Positions 1-8,174 of a stretch of DNA of 51,677 nucleotides are shown piece by piece. The translations under genes and the position numbers were made by a program. Below the pieces are notes generated by a model. The model was not told the DNA's origin. It saw nothing but the letters and a program-made list of their open reading frames with translations, and ran no database searches. Source of the DNA: an uncultured Pseudomonadota bacterium (GTDB taxonomy: Bacteria > Myxococcota_A > UBA796 > SXON01); NCBI GenBank assembly GCA_903921785.1, contig CAIXRH010000085.1, forward strand, positions 1-51,677, read 5' to 3'. The stretch's first letter is position 1. Every line of letters starts with the position of its first letter.

Positions 1-545
1 CCCCCCTCCTTCATGGCCCGCCCCCCAGACACCCACAAAAGCGGGAACGCCACGAGATGGAGATACTCACTCACGCCGCTGTGCACGAGTCCGAGCACGA
101 ACGGGCTCGCCCCAAAGATCACCGCGGCGAGGAGCGCCGGCGCACGCTCAGCTGAAACACGTAGTCCAAGCGCATAGCCACCCAGGAGCGCTGCCCACAC
201 CTGCATCACCAGCCCGACGGTGTAGGCCGCCGGTGCGCCGAAGAGGAGGTTCACCGGGAGGGTCAAGAGCGCGCCGAGCAGATCGGGGAACCAGAGGACC
301 CCACCGTCCGGTAGCCCAAAATCGTTCGCCACCCAGGGAAACTCTCCCTGCCGAAGGCTCCTCGCCACCCAGGCATATCCGTGCAGGTGTTCGTACGCGT
401 CCGACTGCGGATTCCCAGGGATCGCCCCGCCACCCGCAATCACCGCCGGCCACAGCACGGCGAGCGCCACGCCGAGCAGCACCAGGATCGACGGAAGGTG
501 GGGGCGGAGCCGACTCACCGATCGCACGTAGCCGGAGTGGGACAT
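1..545 (-). CDS. Polytopic membrane protein, N-terminal part (GT-C/YfhO-like?)
   Basis: The gene runs off the left edge; 181 codons are visible from an ATG at 545. The translation opens with a short basic stretch and a hydrophobic helix (LPSILVLLGVALAVLWPAVI), followed by an acidic-aromatic loop (QSDAYEHLHGYAWVARSL) and three more hydrophobic segments. A first-helix/acidic-loop arrangement like this occurs in GT-C glycosyltransferases and YfhO-like membrane proteins, but too little is present to assign a family. The overlapping frame starting near 630 gives arginine/proline-rich junk, while this frame gives clean membrane segments, which decides the choice. It is transcribed divergently from the FG-GAP lipoprotein at 629. 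No Shine-Dalgarno is visible, and the start codon sits inside a 16-base direct repeat. Confidence 0.7.
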   Translation of the reverse strand, partial: MSHSGYVRSVSRLRPHLPSILVLLGVALAVLWPAVIAGGGAIPGNPQSDAYEHLHGYAWVARSLRQGEFPWVANDFGLPDGGVLWFPDLLGALLTLPVNLLFGAPAAYTVGLVMQVWAALLGGYALGLRVSAERAPALLAAVIFGASPFVLGLVHSGVSEYLHLVAFPLLWVSGGRAMKEG

Positions 546-575
546 CCGTGCCCCAGGGGTGGGGCATCCGTGCCC
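538..575. repeat. Two 16-base direct repeats overlapping a start codon
   Basis: The copies at 538-553 and 560-575 (TGGGACATCCGTGCCC and TGGGGCATCCGTGCCC) differ at one base and are 22 bp apart, about two helical turns. They lie in the gap between the divergent genes starting at 545 and 629, and the first copy covers the start codon at 543-545. This could be a pair of operator half-sites or a small tandem duplication; the sequence alone does not decide. Confidence 0.5.
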
Positions 576-600
576 AATCGCGCGTTGGCGGAGAATGGTG

Positions 601-606
601 TAGGGT
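601..606 (+). promoter_or_regulatory. Candidate -10 element of the FG-GAP lipoprotein gene
   Basis: TAGGGT fits a TAnnnT -10 element. A start site about seven bases later would leave a leader of about 16 bases containing GGAG seven bases before the ATG at 629. No clear -35 element is visible. Confidence 0.4.
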
Positions 607-628
607 GCCCCGTTCGCGGAGTGGTCCC

Positions 629-2467
629 ATGCGCCCGTTCGTCGTCTGTCTCCTCGTCGTGGCCGGGTGCTCCGACTACAACCTCAGCAACTCCACGAAC
701 CCGGCGGGCGACACCGACTCGGGCAGCGGCCTCCACCCCGACACCGCCCTCGGCGACATGGGTCTCTGCGGCGAGCCAAACATGGAGCCCAAGGACGTGG
801 GCGTCGATGAGTCCTGCGAAGCCACCGAGGTCGGCACGTTCACCCCCGTGGTCGAGTGGCGGCAGACCGCCCCCGGGGACACGTACGTCACCCCCGTGGT
901 CGGCCAGCTCACCGACGACAACGGCAACGGGATGATCGACGCCGGGGATACGCCCGACGTGGTCGTCGCCAATGCCGTGGGGGTGGTGTGGGCGATGAGC
1001 GGGGACGACGGCCATGTGCTCTGGAACGCCGGGAACCTCGGCTCGGAGCCGATGACCCCGGCCATCGGCGACCTCGACGGCGACGGTTGGCCCGAGGTCG
1101 TCGGCGCGGGCGCCAACGGCACCACCGCGTTCCACGGCGCGGACGGCTCCCTCATGTGGAGCGCCGGGGCGTACGGCGGGGGCCACACGCCGCCGTGCGG
1201 CGCCGTGGGCATCTACGACCTGAACCAGGACGGCACCGCCGAGGTGGTCATCGGCCACGAGATCTGGGACGGCGCGACGGGGTCCGTCGTGTCCAACACC
1301 CAGTCCGTGGGCGACGGCTCCGGCCACGAGTGGGCCGCGCCGTTCGGCGTCGCGGCCGACATCGACCGCGATGGGCGCCTGGAGGTGGTGGTCGGCAACG
1401 CGCTGCTCGACCGGAAGGGCAACGTGGAGTGGAACAACAACAAGTCCGACGGCTTCGTCGCGGTCGCCAACTTCGACGCCGACGACAAGGGGGAGATCGT
1501 CGTCGCGAGCGTGGGGAGCCTCCGCCTCCAGGACGACACCGGCACGGTCATGTGGAGCCGGAACGGCCTGACCGGGAGCACGATCGGCGCCCCCACGGTC
1601 GCCGACTTCGACGGCGACGGGGAGCCCGAGATCGGCGTCGCCGGCATGGGGCAGTACGTCGTCGTCGACACCGACGGCGCCGTGCTCTGGAGCCGCACCA
1701 CGAACGACTACAGCTCCGGCTTCACGGGCTCCGCCGTCTTCGACTTCGAAGGCGACGGCAAGGCCGAGGTGGTCTATGCCGACGAAAACGACGTCTTCGT
1801 GTTCGACGGCGCCACCGGCGCGGTGAAGCTCGTCGAGTCCCAGCACAGCTCCGCGACGTGCTCCGAGTCGCCGAGCATCGCCGACGTGGACAACGACGGT
1901 CACGCCGAGATCCTCTACACCTCCAGCGCGTATAGCGGCGCCGAGCAAGGCGTCACCGTCATCGGGGACCAGGACAACAGCTGGATGCCGGGCCACCACG
2001 TCTGGAACCAGCACGCCTACGCGATCACCAACGTGGAGGACGACGCGAGCATCCCCGCCAACCCCGACGTGAACTGGGACACGTTCAACAGCTTCCGTTC
2101 GGCCGACAGCACGGCGATCAACGGCGAGCTCACCGACGCCGTCCCCGCGCTCGACGACATCTGCAATGCTGAGTGTGCCAACGGCCACCTCTACGTCACC
2201 GTGGTGGTGGGCAACATGGGGCTCGCGGAGATGCCCGCCGGGGTGCCGATCACCCTCTACTCGGCGGGCGTCGCCCTGGGCACCGAGTACACCGAGGACG
2301 TGATCCCCTCCGGCGGCTCGTCCGTCGGCCTGGTCTTCGACGTGGACCCGAGCAAGGTCTCGGGGAGCATCCAGGCGAAGGCCGACGACGACAACGGCAT
2401 CGCCATCCTCGGCGAGTGCAACGAGGACAACAACACCCTGAAGATCACCAAGGGGTTGTGTAAGTAG
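629..2467 (+). CDS. FG-GAP/VCBS repeat lipoprotein
   Basis: This 612-residue protein has a type II signal peptide; lipobox VAGC puts the lipidated cysteine at residue 14. The open frame extends upstream of 629, but the lipobox and a GGAG seven bases before the ATG fix this start. After a low-complexity Asp/Ser/Thr linker come at least seven FG-GAP-like calcium-binding repeats (DLDGDGWPEVVG, DLNQDGTAEVVIG, DIDRDGRLEVVVG, DFDGDGEPEIGVAG, DVDNDGHAEILY), predicting a beta-propeller. The last ~110 residues, from NAECANGHLYVTVVVGN on, look like a CARDB-type beta-sandwich. It is probably an outer-membrane-anchored adhesion or binding protein; the ligand cannot be read from the sequence. It converges with ruvA. 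Confidence 0.85.
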   Translation: MRPFVVCLLVVAGCSDYNLSNSTNPAGDTDSGSGLHPDTALGDMGLCGEPNMEPKDVGVDESCEATEVGTFTPVVEWRQTAPGDTYVTPVVGQLTDDNGNGMIDAGDTPDVVVANAVGVVWAMSGDDGHVLWNAGNLGSEPMTPAIGDLDGDGWPEVVGAGANGTTAFHGADGSLMWSAGAYGGGHTPPCGAVGIYDLNQDGTAEVVIGHEIWDGATGSVVSNTQSVGDGSGHEWAAPFGVAADIDRDGRLEVVVGNALLDRKGNVEWNNNKSDGFVAVANFDADDKGEIVVASVGSLRLQDDTGTVMWSRNGLTGSTIGAPTVADFDGDGEPEIGVAGMGQYVVVDTDGAVLWSRTTNDYSSGFTGSAVFDFEGDGKAEVVYADENDVFVFDGATGAVKLVESQHSSATCSESPSIADVDNDGHAEILYTSSAYSGAEQGVTVIGDQDNSWMPGHHVWNQHAYAITNVEDDASIPANPDVNWDTFNSFRSADSTAINGELTDAVPALDDICNAECANGHLYVTVVVGNMGLAEMPAGVPITLYSAGVALGTEYTEDVIPSGGSSVGLVFDVDPSKVSGSIQAKADDDNGIAILGECNEDNNTLKITKGLCK

Positions 2468-2500
2468 CGGAGACCGGGCGTTCGTCGCCCAGCGCGTGCA

Positions 2501-2517
2501 CCGGCGCCGCGCGCCGG
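2501..2517. terminator. Hairpin between convergent genes
   Basis: CCGGCGC-CGC-GCGCCGG is a perfect 7-bp stem with a 3-base loop in the 54-bp gap between the FG-GAP gene and ruvA. A weaker GGGCG/CGCCC stem lies at 2476-2490. There is no T tract, so the bidirectional terminator role is inferred from position. Confidence 0.4.
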
Positions 2518-2521
2518 CAGC

Positions 2522-3109
2522 CTACCCCCGGGAGAGCCGCTTCAGGCTGAGCTGGATCCGCTCCGCCAGCGGCGCCTCCGCCTTCCCGAGCTCGTCGAGG
2601 TGCGCCAACGCCGCCTCGATCTCGCTGCGTTTGTAGCCAAGCTGCGCCAGGGCGAGGGCCAGCCCGTCGTCCTGCTTGGCGGGGGCCGCGACCGGCGCCG
2701 CGCCGGCGACCACACTGGCGATGATCTTGCCCTTGAGCTCCAGCACGATGCGCTCGGCGGTCTTTTTGCCGATGCCGCTGATGGCCGAGAGGGTGCGCAG
2801 GTCGTTGCCGTTGATGGCTCGCGCCAGGGCATCGACCGTGAGCCCCGAGAGGCAGGCCAGCGCCAGCTTCGGGCCGATGCCTGAGACGCCGATGAGCTGT
2901 TCGAAGGTTGATTTCTCTTCCGCGGAGTCGAACCCGTAGAGCGTGATCGCGTCCTCACGGACCGCCGTGTAGATGGTGAGCGTGACCTCGTCGCGCGCCG
3001 CCTCGACCACCCGGGAGGGCGCGAGCACCTCGTACCCGACCCCGTGAACGTCCACGACGAGGCGGCCCGGGCCGCGCTCGACCACCTCCCCTTTGAGCCT
3101 GGCGATCAT
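2522..3109 (-). CDS. ruvA: Holliday junction branch migration protein RuvA
   Basis: RuvA tetramers bind four-way DNA junctions and load the RuvB motor. The 195-residue protein begins MIARLKGEVVE, the usual RuvA OB-fold start, and carries both helix-hairpin-helix motifs (LIGVSGIGPKLALACLSGL and TLSAISGIGKKTAERIVLEL), a linker rich in Ala/Pro, and the C-terminal RuvB-contacting helices. The frame is open further upstream, but only this ATG gives the family N-terminus and it overlaps the ruvC stop by four bases (ATGA), so the two genes are translationally coupled. ruvB is not in the window, so this organism separates ruvB from ruvCA. Confidence 0.96.
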   Translation of the reverse strand: MIARLKGEVVERGPGRLVVDVHGVGYEVLAPSRVVEAARDEVTLTIYTAVREDAITLYGFDSAEEKSTFEQLIGVSGIGPKLALACLSGLTVDALARAINGNDLRTLSAISGIGKKTAERIVLELKGKIIASVVAGAAPVAAPAKQDDGLALALAQLGYKRSEIEAALAHLDELGKAEAPLAERIQLSLKRLSRG

Positions 3110-3672
3110 GTTTTCACTCCCGCGCGTAGCGCGATGGCCGTCCATTGGTCCCGGGCGGACATCCGCCGCGGGCGCTTCACCGGCGCCGTGGGCACCATCG
3201 CGCCGTGCGAGAGGTGGGTGAGCGCGATGGCGAGCGCGTCCGTCTCGTCGAGGGGCACCGAGAGCTCCAGCCCGAGGAGCGTACACACCATCCGCGCCAC
3301 CTGCTCCTTCTCCGCCCGACCGCTGCCTGCGACCGTGTTCTTCACGGTGACCGCGTTGTAGGTGCCGAGCGGCAGCCCCGCGACCGCCAGGAGCGCGACC
3401 CCGCGCGCCTGTCCGAGCACCAACGCGCTCGCGGCGGACTTGTGGGCAAAGATCTCCTCCATCGCGGCCGCGGTCGGCAGGTAGGTGCGGATCGCCTCCG
3501 CCAGCCCGAGGTGAATCGCCTGGAGCCGGGTGGGCATCGGATCATCGGGCCGGGTGCGGATCACGCCGGAGGCCACGCGGACGATCCGCCCGCCCGCGCG
3601 CTCCACCACGCCCCAGCCGGTCGTCCGGCTACCCGGATCGATCCCGATCACCCTCCCGTCTCGCGCGCCCAT
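3106..3672 (-). CDS. ruvC: Crossover junction endodeoxyribonuclease RuvC
   Basis: RuvC resolves Holliday junctions by symmetrical nicking. The 188-residue protein has the RNase H-like fold markers: IGIDPGSRTTGWGV with Asp12, AMEEIF with Glu72, and the C-terminal pair of aspartates in LDETDALAIALTH, matching the four acidic residues of the E. coli active site. The ATG at 3672 is preferred over an in-frame TTG six bases upstream, because a TAGGGG hexamer lies exactly six bases before the ATG, as at many genes here. It is first in the ruvC-ruvA unit and divergent from the PEGA protein gene across 35 bp. Confidence 0.96.
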   Translation of the reverse strand: MGARDGRVIGIDPGSRTTGWGVVERAGGRIVRVASGVIRTRPDDPMPTRLQAIHLGLAEAIRTYLPTAAAMEEIFAHKSAASALVLGQARGVALLAVAGLPLGTYNAVTVKNTVAGSGRAEKEQVARMVCTLLGLELSVPLDETDALAIALTHLSHGAMVPTAPVKRPRRMSARDQWTAIALRAGVKT

Positions 3673-3678
3673 GTGCAA

Positions 3679-3684
3679 CCCCTA
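3679..3684 (-). promoter_or_regulatory. Candidate -10 element for a leaderless ruvC mRNA
   Basis: On the minus strand TAGGGG is followed by six bases and then the ruvC ATG at 3672. No Shine-Dalgarno is present. The spacing matches a -10 hexamer with transcription starting at the A of ATG. Confidence 0.5.
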
Positions 3685-3695
3685 TCCCATTCGGG

Positions 3696-3701
3696 TAGGC
3701 T
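3696..3701 (+). promoter_or_regulatory. Candidate -10 element for a leaderless PEGA-protein mRNA
   Basis: TAGGCT (TAnnnT) is followed by exactly six bases and the ATG at 3708. Together with the ruvC element it makes a compact divergent promoter within 35 bp. Confidence 0.5.
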
Positions 3702-3707
3702 CTCCGC

Positions 3708-5000
3708 ATGCTCTTGCCCGTGCTCTTCGCCAGCCTTGCCCACGCGGGCGACAAGCCCGTCGTGCTCGTCGTCGGCGCCCACCTCCCCGGGGTGCTCGGA
3801 GAGGCGGCGGACGCGGTGTCCGCGAAGCTCGAGGGCGCGCTGGAGGATCGGGGCACGGTGGATGCGCTCACCCCCCTGGAGGTGAGCAAGCGTATCCGTG
3901 GCCGGGAGAGCCTGGTCCTGGAGACGTATGCCCTCGGCCCCGGCCGAGAGCGGCTCAAAGAAGCGCAGGTGCTCTACGACCGCGCCCAGGTCGAAGAGGC
4001 TGGGCCCGTCGCCGAGGATGCGGTGGGGCTGCTCCAGAGGGGCATGGCGGTGAGCACCAACACCCGCGCCCTGCTCGACGCCGAGGTGCTCCTCGGCATG
4101 ATCCGCATCGCGCTCGGTGACGAGAAGGGCGCCTACTCGGCGTTCCGCAAGGCCGCCGTGCTCGACGTCACTCGCGAGCTCGACGCGGTGAACTACCCCC
4201 CGCACGTGATCGAGCTCTACGACGGCGCGCGGGGCGAGCTGGCAAAGAAGAGTCCGGCCACCATCTCGATCACCACGTCGGTCGGCGCCACGGTCTACGT
4301 CGACGGCAAGGAGATCGGCGCGGCCCCGGTGGACTCCCTCACGCTCGTGCCCGGCGAGCACTACGTGCTCGTCCGCGCGGCGGGCGGGGCGGCCTCTTTC
4401 GAATCGGTGGTCGTGACCGCGGGCGAGAAGCGTGCGGTGGACGTCGCGCTGGAGACCGAGGGCCTCGGCACCGCGGCAGACGACAACCCGGCTCGTTCGC
4501 GCCAGATCAAGGACCTCTACCGGGCGTTCGGCGAATACGACGAGGGCGGCGCGGTGCTCATCGCCGGGCAGCTCCCCACCGGGCAGGTGGGCGTTCAGCT
4601 CTACTCCCCGACCTCCGGGAATTTCTCCCGCGCCCTCACCGTCGATCCGGGCGACGACCCCGTCGGCGCCCTGGTCGACCTCGTCCCCACCGTGGCCGGC
4701 TACCTGGCGGACACCGGCGATATCCGCGCGGATCGGGTCGGCGCACAGGTGCTCCCCCTCGACGTCGGCACCAACCCGGTGCTGGCGGGATTGCTCCTCG
4801 ACCCGCCCCCGCTCCAGGACCCGAACGCCAACCCCACGGTGGTGGTGAAGAAGGGCGTTCCCTGGTGGGTGTGGGCGGGCACAGGCGCGGTCGTCGCCGG
4901 TGCGGGGGCCACCGTGGCGGTGGTGCTCACGCAGCAGCCAGGCACGGGCCCCGGCGAGGACCCCGACCAGGGCACGATCGTCTTCGGGCCGGTGCCGTAG
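3708..5000 (+). CDS. Exported PEGA-domain protein with a C-terminal membrane helix
   Basis: The 430-residue protein starts with a short signal peptide (MLLPVLFASLAHAG). Residues ~20-180 form a helical region with a tetratricopeptide-like flavour (VLLGMIRIALGDEKGAYSAFRKAAVLD). Residues ~184-240 read as a PEGA beta-domain (ISITTSVGATVYVDGKEIGAAPVDSL, split by its glycine turns), which is usually linked to carbohydrate or envelope binding. Near the C-terminus GVPWWVWAGTGAVVAGAGATVAVVL is one membrane helix, followed by a short tail. This PEGA-then-helix order is common in myxobacterial secreted proteins of unknown role. It lies just upstream of pal-cpoB and may be an envelope protein, but no enzymatic motif is visible. 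Confidence 0.75.
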   Translation: MLLPVLFASLAHAGDKPVVLVVGAHLPGVLGEAADAVSAKLEGALEDRGTVDALTPLEVSKRIRGRESLVLETYALGPGRERLKEAQVLYDRAQVEEAGPVAEDAVGLLQRGMAVSTNTRALLDAEVLLGMIRIALGDEKGAYSAFRKAAVLDVTRELDAVNYPPHVIELYDGARGELAKKSPATISITTSVGATVYVDGKEIGAAPVDSLTLVPGEHYVLVRAAGGAASFESVVVTAGEKRAVDVALETEGLGTAADDNPARSRQIKDLYRAFGEYDEGGAVLIAGQLPTGQVGVQLYSPTSGNFSRALTVDPGDDPVGALVDLVPTVAGYLADTGDIRADRVGAQVLPLDVGTNPVLAGLLLDPPPLQDPNANPTVVVKKGVPWWVWAGTGAVVAGAGATVAVVLTQQPGTGPGEDPDQGTIVFGPVP

Positions 5001-5099
5001 CGGGGCGTCGCCGCCGGATCGGGTCACGAGCCGTCGACGTGCGTCGAGGTCGCGCGCAACAGCGCGCCGCGGTCCCGTTGCCCGGTTAGCCCGCGGACG

Positions 5100-5828
5100 A
5101 TGGCCCGCTTCGACACCCGCCTCGCCCTCCTCCTCCCCGCGCTCCTCGCGCTCGGCTGTCCCCCGCCCCACCCGCCGGACACCGGGTCCAACCCCAACGG
5201 CAACGTCAACTCCCCCGAGGTAGCGCTGCAGGTCGCATCGATCGACCCGAATTTCGGGTCGGCCGGCAGCAGCTTCTCCGCCGAGATCTTCGGCAATGGG
5301 TTCGAGCGTGGCGCCGCCGTCACCATCGGCGGGCAGGACGCCGGCGCCCGGTTCCGGGACGACTCCACGCTCGCCGTCACCGTGCCGTCCCTCGGTGTCG
5401 GCAGCTACGACGTGGTGGTCACCAACCCTGGGGGCGAGAAGGCGACGCTCCGGAAGGGGCTCACCCTTACCAACCGCGGCGCGGACGACGGCTGCCGCGC
5501 CCTCACGGTGCACTTCGGCTTCGACAGCTCGGTGCTCGACGCCGAGTCCCGATCCTCGATCGAGACCGCCGCCGCCTGCCTCCGCAACACCACCGACTTC
5601 GTGCGCGTCGAGGGCCACTGCGACGATCGCGGCACCACCGAATACAACCTCGCCCTGGGCCAGCGCCGGGCCGACGCCGTCTCCCGTTACCTCCTCGGGC
5701 TGGGCGTCGCGCCGAGCCGGGTGCAGGCGGTGAGCTTCGGGGAAGAACGCCCGGTCGCAACCGGCACCGGAGACGCGGCGTGGTCCGAGAACCGCCGCGC
5801 GGAGATCGTCCCTGGGGGTGGCCGGTGA
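5100..5828 (+). CDS. pal: Peptidoglycan-associated lipoprotein Pal with an IPT/TIG domain
   Basis: This 242-residue lipoprotein (lipobox ALGC, Cys18) carries, after a Pro/Asn linker, an IPT/TIG Ig-like domain at residues ~45-120 (IDPNFGSAGSSFSAEIFGNGF to VVTNPGG, in separate strands). The C-terminal OmpA/Pal domain (residues ~130-238) has HFGFDSSVLD, VEGHCDDRGTTEYNLALGQRRA and ENRRAEIV, which include the Asp and Arg that bind meso-diaminopimelate. Pal tethers the outer membrane to peptidoglycan within the Tol-Pal system. The extra TIG domain is an unusual insertion between lipid anchor and OmpA domain. The stop overlaps the cpoB start (GTGA), a conserved pairing. No tolQRAB genes are in the window. 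Confidence 0.9.
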   Translation: MARFDTRLALLLPALLALGCPPPHPPDTGSNPNGNVNSPEVALQVASIDPNFGSAGSSFSAEIFGNGFERGAAVTIGGQDAGARFRDDSTLAVTVPSLGVGSYDVVVTNPGGEKATLRKGLTLTNRGADDGCRALTVHFGFDSSVLDAESRSSIETAAACLRNTTDFVRVEGHCDDRGTTEYNLALGQRRADAVSRYLLGLGVAPSRVQAVSFGEERPVATGTGDAAWSENRRAEIVPGGGR

Positions 5829-6703
5829 GCCGGTCTTCCCTCCCGCTCGTCGCCCTCGCCGTGCTGACCTCCGGCTGCGTCCTCGACCGAACCGGCCAGT
5901 CCGCGACCTCGAAGTATGAGAAGGAGCTGGCCGACCACCAGTCCCGCGTGCGCGACCTGGAGTCGCTCGGCGAGGACGTCGGCCGCCGGGTCGCGCAGCT
6001 GGAAGAGGTCACCCAGGCGCGGGGCCAGGAAGACATCCTCAAGATGGAGACCGTGGAGGAGCTCCGCGGCGAAGTGGCGAAGATGCGCGGCGAGTTCGAG
6101 ACGCTCGACCACGACTACCGCACGTACGAGACCGCCTCCCTCGGCACCCAGACCGACGTCGATGGGCGCCTGCTCTACCTGGAAACCCGGGTTGGCGCCC
6201 TGGAGAAGACCCTCGGCGTGAAGCCGCCGCCCCGCCCCACGGCGGACGGCCTGGTGGCGGCCGACCCGGTCACCCCGCCGCCTTCCGACCCCACGCCGCC
6301 GCCAATCGACCCCGACACGGGCGACGCCGCAGCGACCACCCCCGAGGAGTACTTCGGGATCATCCAGCAGAACCTCGAAGCTGGCAACGGCGCCGCCGCG
6401 CGTGCGGTCGCCAAGCGCTACGTCGACGCGTTCCCCAAGGGCGACCGCGTCGCCGAGGCGCTGTACCGCATCGGCGAGAGCTACCAGAACGAAGAGAAGT
6501 ACAAAGAAGCGGCGGGCGCTTTCCAGGACGTGCTCGACCAGGCACCCGCGAGCACCTGGGCCCCTTGGGCGCTCTTGCGCCAGGGTGAGTGTTTCGAGGG
6601 CCTCGGGCGCGCCAAGGACTCCGCGGTCTTCTACTGCGACGTGCTCAAGAAGTACCCCAAGAGCAAGGCAGCGAAAGAAGCCAAGGGCAAGTGCCCGAAG
6701 TAG
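5825..6703 (+). CDS. cpoB: Cell division coordinator CpoB/YbgF-like TPR lipoprotein
   Basis: The 292-residue product starts at a GTG overlapping the pal stop (GTGA); this start gives a clean lipoprotein signal (ALAVLTSGC, lipobox TSGC). Residues ~25-125 are a charged coiled coil (repeated Leu/Glu heptads such as VEELRGEVAKMRGEFETLDH), followed by a Pro-rich linker. The last ~115 residues are tetratricopeptide repeats (EEYFGIIQQNLEAGNGAAARAV, AEALYRIGESYQNEEKYKEA, split). Coiled coil plus TPR is the CpoB/YbgF layout, and the position directly after pal fits a role in coupling Tol-Pal to septal peptidoglycan synthesis. E. coli CpoB is periplasmic; here it is predicted to be lipidated. Confidence 0.88.
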   Translation: MSRSSLPLVALAVLTSGCVLDRTGQSATSKYEKELADHQSRVRDLESLGEDVGRRVAQLEEVTQARGQEDILKMETVEELRGEVAKMRGEFETLDHDYRTYETASLGTQTDVDGRLLYLETRVGALEKTLGVKPPPRPTADGLVAADPVTPPPSDPTPPPIDPDTGDAAATTPEEYFGIIQQNLEAGNGAAARAVAKRYVDAFPKGDRVAEALYRIGESYQNEEKYKEAAGAFQDVLDQAPASTWAPWALLRQGECFEGLGRAKDSAVFYCDVLKKYPKSKAAKEAKGKCPK

Positions 6704-6730
6704 GGCGACCTACCCCTCGGCCCGCGCCGT

Positions 6731-7147
6731 TCACCCGTGGCGCACGATCTGCACGATCATCGCCCCGATGCAGACCAGCTGCACCACGAAGAAGGTGAAC
6801 CGTACGTTCACGATCAGGCTGCGGTTGGACACGATGTGCGAGACGGTCTGCCCCACGCGCGCGAGCACGTAGGCCAGCGCCAGGTTCGCGAACGCCCCGT
6901 CGTGCAGGCCCACGACATGGCCGGTGAGCACGACGGCGGCGAACGGCCCGAGGTTCTCCACGCAGTTTGCGTGCGCGCGGGCGACGCGGCGGTACCAGTC
7001 CGGGCCGTGCGGCACGTCCGCGGGGAAGCCATTGGGGCGCGCGCGGCCGAGGAGCACGTTGCCGACGCGGAACATGCCGACGCCGAAGAAGACGACGCAG
7101 AGCGTCCAGCCGACGAAGAACAGGAGGCAGGCCAGCGGGGTCGTCAT
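6731..7147 (-). CDS. MAPEG-family membrane protein
   Basis: The 138-residue protein has four predicted membrane helices and the MAPEG hallmarks: an early helix ending GRARPNGFP, then YRRVARAHANCVENLGPFAAVV, in which the RAHxNxxENL core matches the glutathione-binding signature of this family. MAPEG proteins are trimeric glutathione transferases or peroxidases, but bacterial members often have unknown substrates. The gene converges with cpoB. Its 14-base upstream gap after the PilZ gene stop contains a TAGCGC hexamer six bases before the ATG, so it may have its own promoter. Confidence 0.8.
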   Translation of the reverse strand: MTTPLACLLFFVGWTLCVVFFGVGMFRVGNVLLGRARPNGFPADVPHGPDWYRRVARAHANCVENLGPFAAVVLTGHVVGLHDGAFANLALAYVLARVGQTVSHIVSNRSLIVNVRFTFFVVQLVCIGAMIVQIVRHG

Positions 7148-7153
7148 CTCTGC

Positions 7154-7159
7154 GCGCTA
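7154..7159 (-). promoter_or_regulatory. Candidate -10 element of the MAPEG gene
   Basis: Minus-strand TAGCGC ends exactly six bases before the ATG at 7147. The intergenic gap is only 14 bases and contains little else. Confidence 0.45.
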
Positions 7160-7161
7160 AC

Positions 7162-8133
7162 TCACCGCCTCAACAGATCATTGATCCGGTGCCGCGCCTC
7201 CAGGCGGACCTCGAGGAAGGAGAGCGTGACAAACCGCCCGGCCTGGCCCTCGTCCACCCGGTCCACCCGCGCCGGGCAGCGCACCAGCGGCGCCCCGCTG
7301 GCACGGACGTCCACATCGGGGAGCACGCTGCCGACGCGGTAGGGCTCATCCTCATCAAACGCCCGGAAGCGTACGCCCGCGGGCGTGAGCTGGCAGCCGG
7401 CCACCAGCCGGACGTGGTTCTCCGCGTCGTGGAGCAACGCCACCACGTCGGGCACGGGCACCGGAGCCGAGCGGGTGCGGAGCTCAGCGCGCTCCCGCTC
7501 CGTGATCCAAGCCACGAGACGGTAGCGGTCGCGGGCGCTGACCCCGAGGAACTCCAAACCGAGCACCTCCTCGCGCCCGTCGGGACCGTCCCGCCGGATG
7601 CGACGCCTCACCACCGCACAAGCGATGAACGGCGCGGTGTCGCCGAGCGGCACCTGCACCAGCGGGACGTCCGCGTCCGGACCGAGGTCGTCGTCGCCCT
7701 CGGCGCGGATCGCGCAGCCGCCGCCGCTCAAGTCGAGCACCGAGCGTTGGCGGACCCCGCCTCCGTCTACGTGCACGCGAGCCTGGAGCGGGTCTGCGGT
7801 CTCCAAGCGGAAGAACCGCCGCCGCTGCACCCGCTCGAACGGCGTCTGCCGCTCCAGGACGATGCCCTCGGGCGCCACCCGGAGCACCCGCGCCGTCGCC
7901 GCGTGGGGCATGCCCGCGATCTGCACCTCCAGCCGCACCGGCCCCATGAGCCGCTCGAGGATCAGGTTGCCCTGCTGCGGCAAGACCGGCGCGACCCGAA
8001 GCACCGCACCGTCGCCCTTCAGCACGGTCGTGTAGAAGGCCTGCCCCCGTTCGTCGAGGTGCAGGCGGATCGGCGTGCCCGCCTCGCTCGCGGCGCGGTC
8101 GAGCAGGGCGGGGTCGGGCGGCGCAGTCAACAC
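7162..8133 (-). CDS. PilZ-domain protein (YcgR-like)
   Basis: About 323 residues. Residues ~10-95 look like a YcgR-type N-terminal domain. The PilZ domain begins near residue 100 with QRRRFFRLE, giving the RxxxR cyclic-di-GMP motif, and continues with LDLSGGG, the (D/N)xSxxG motif. A second, more degenerate half follows (from VALLHDAENHVRL on) and may be a second PilZ-like barrel without the arginine motif. PilZ proteins turn c-di-GMP levels into changes in motility or secretion. The start is uncertain: GTG at 8133 and TTG at 8130 both follow a GGAGG, and the frame is open well upstream. It lies 41 bases behind a second PilZ-like gene, probably one transcription unit. Confidence 0.8.
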   Translation of the reverse strand: MLTAPPDPALLDRAASEAGTPIRLHLDERGQAFYTTVLKGDGAVLRVAPVLPQQGNLILERLMGPVRLEVQIAGMPHAATARVLRVAPEGIVLERQTPFERVQRRRFFRLETADPLQARVHVDGGGVRQRSVLDLSGGGCAIRAEGDDDLGPDADVPLVQVPLGDTAPFIACAVVRRRIRRDGPDGREEVLGLEFLGVSARDRYRLVAWITERERAELRTRSAPVPVPDVVALLHDAENHVRLVAGCQLTPAGVRFRAFDEDEPYRVGSVLPDVDVRASGAPLVRCPARVDRVDEGQAGRFVTLSFLEVRLEARHRINDLLRR

Positions 8134-8174
8134 GCCTCCCCCGATCGGATGTCCAGCGCCTGGCTTGAGGGGAT

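Noticed and set aside
148-630. Minus-strand frame of 160 residues across the left end
   Set aside because: Arginine/proline-rich and without fold features; another frame gives a clean membrane protein starting at 545.
515-2188. Long antisense frame opposite the FG-GAP lipoprotein
   Set aside because: Valine/alanine/arginine/histidine-rich shadow typical of GC-rich DNA; the plus strand has a lipobox and clear repeats.
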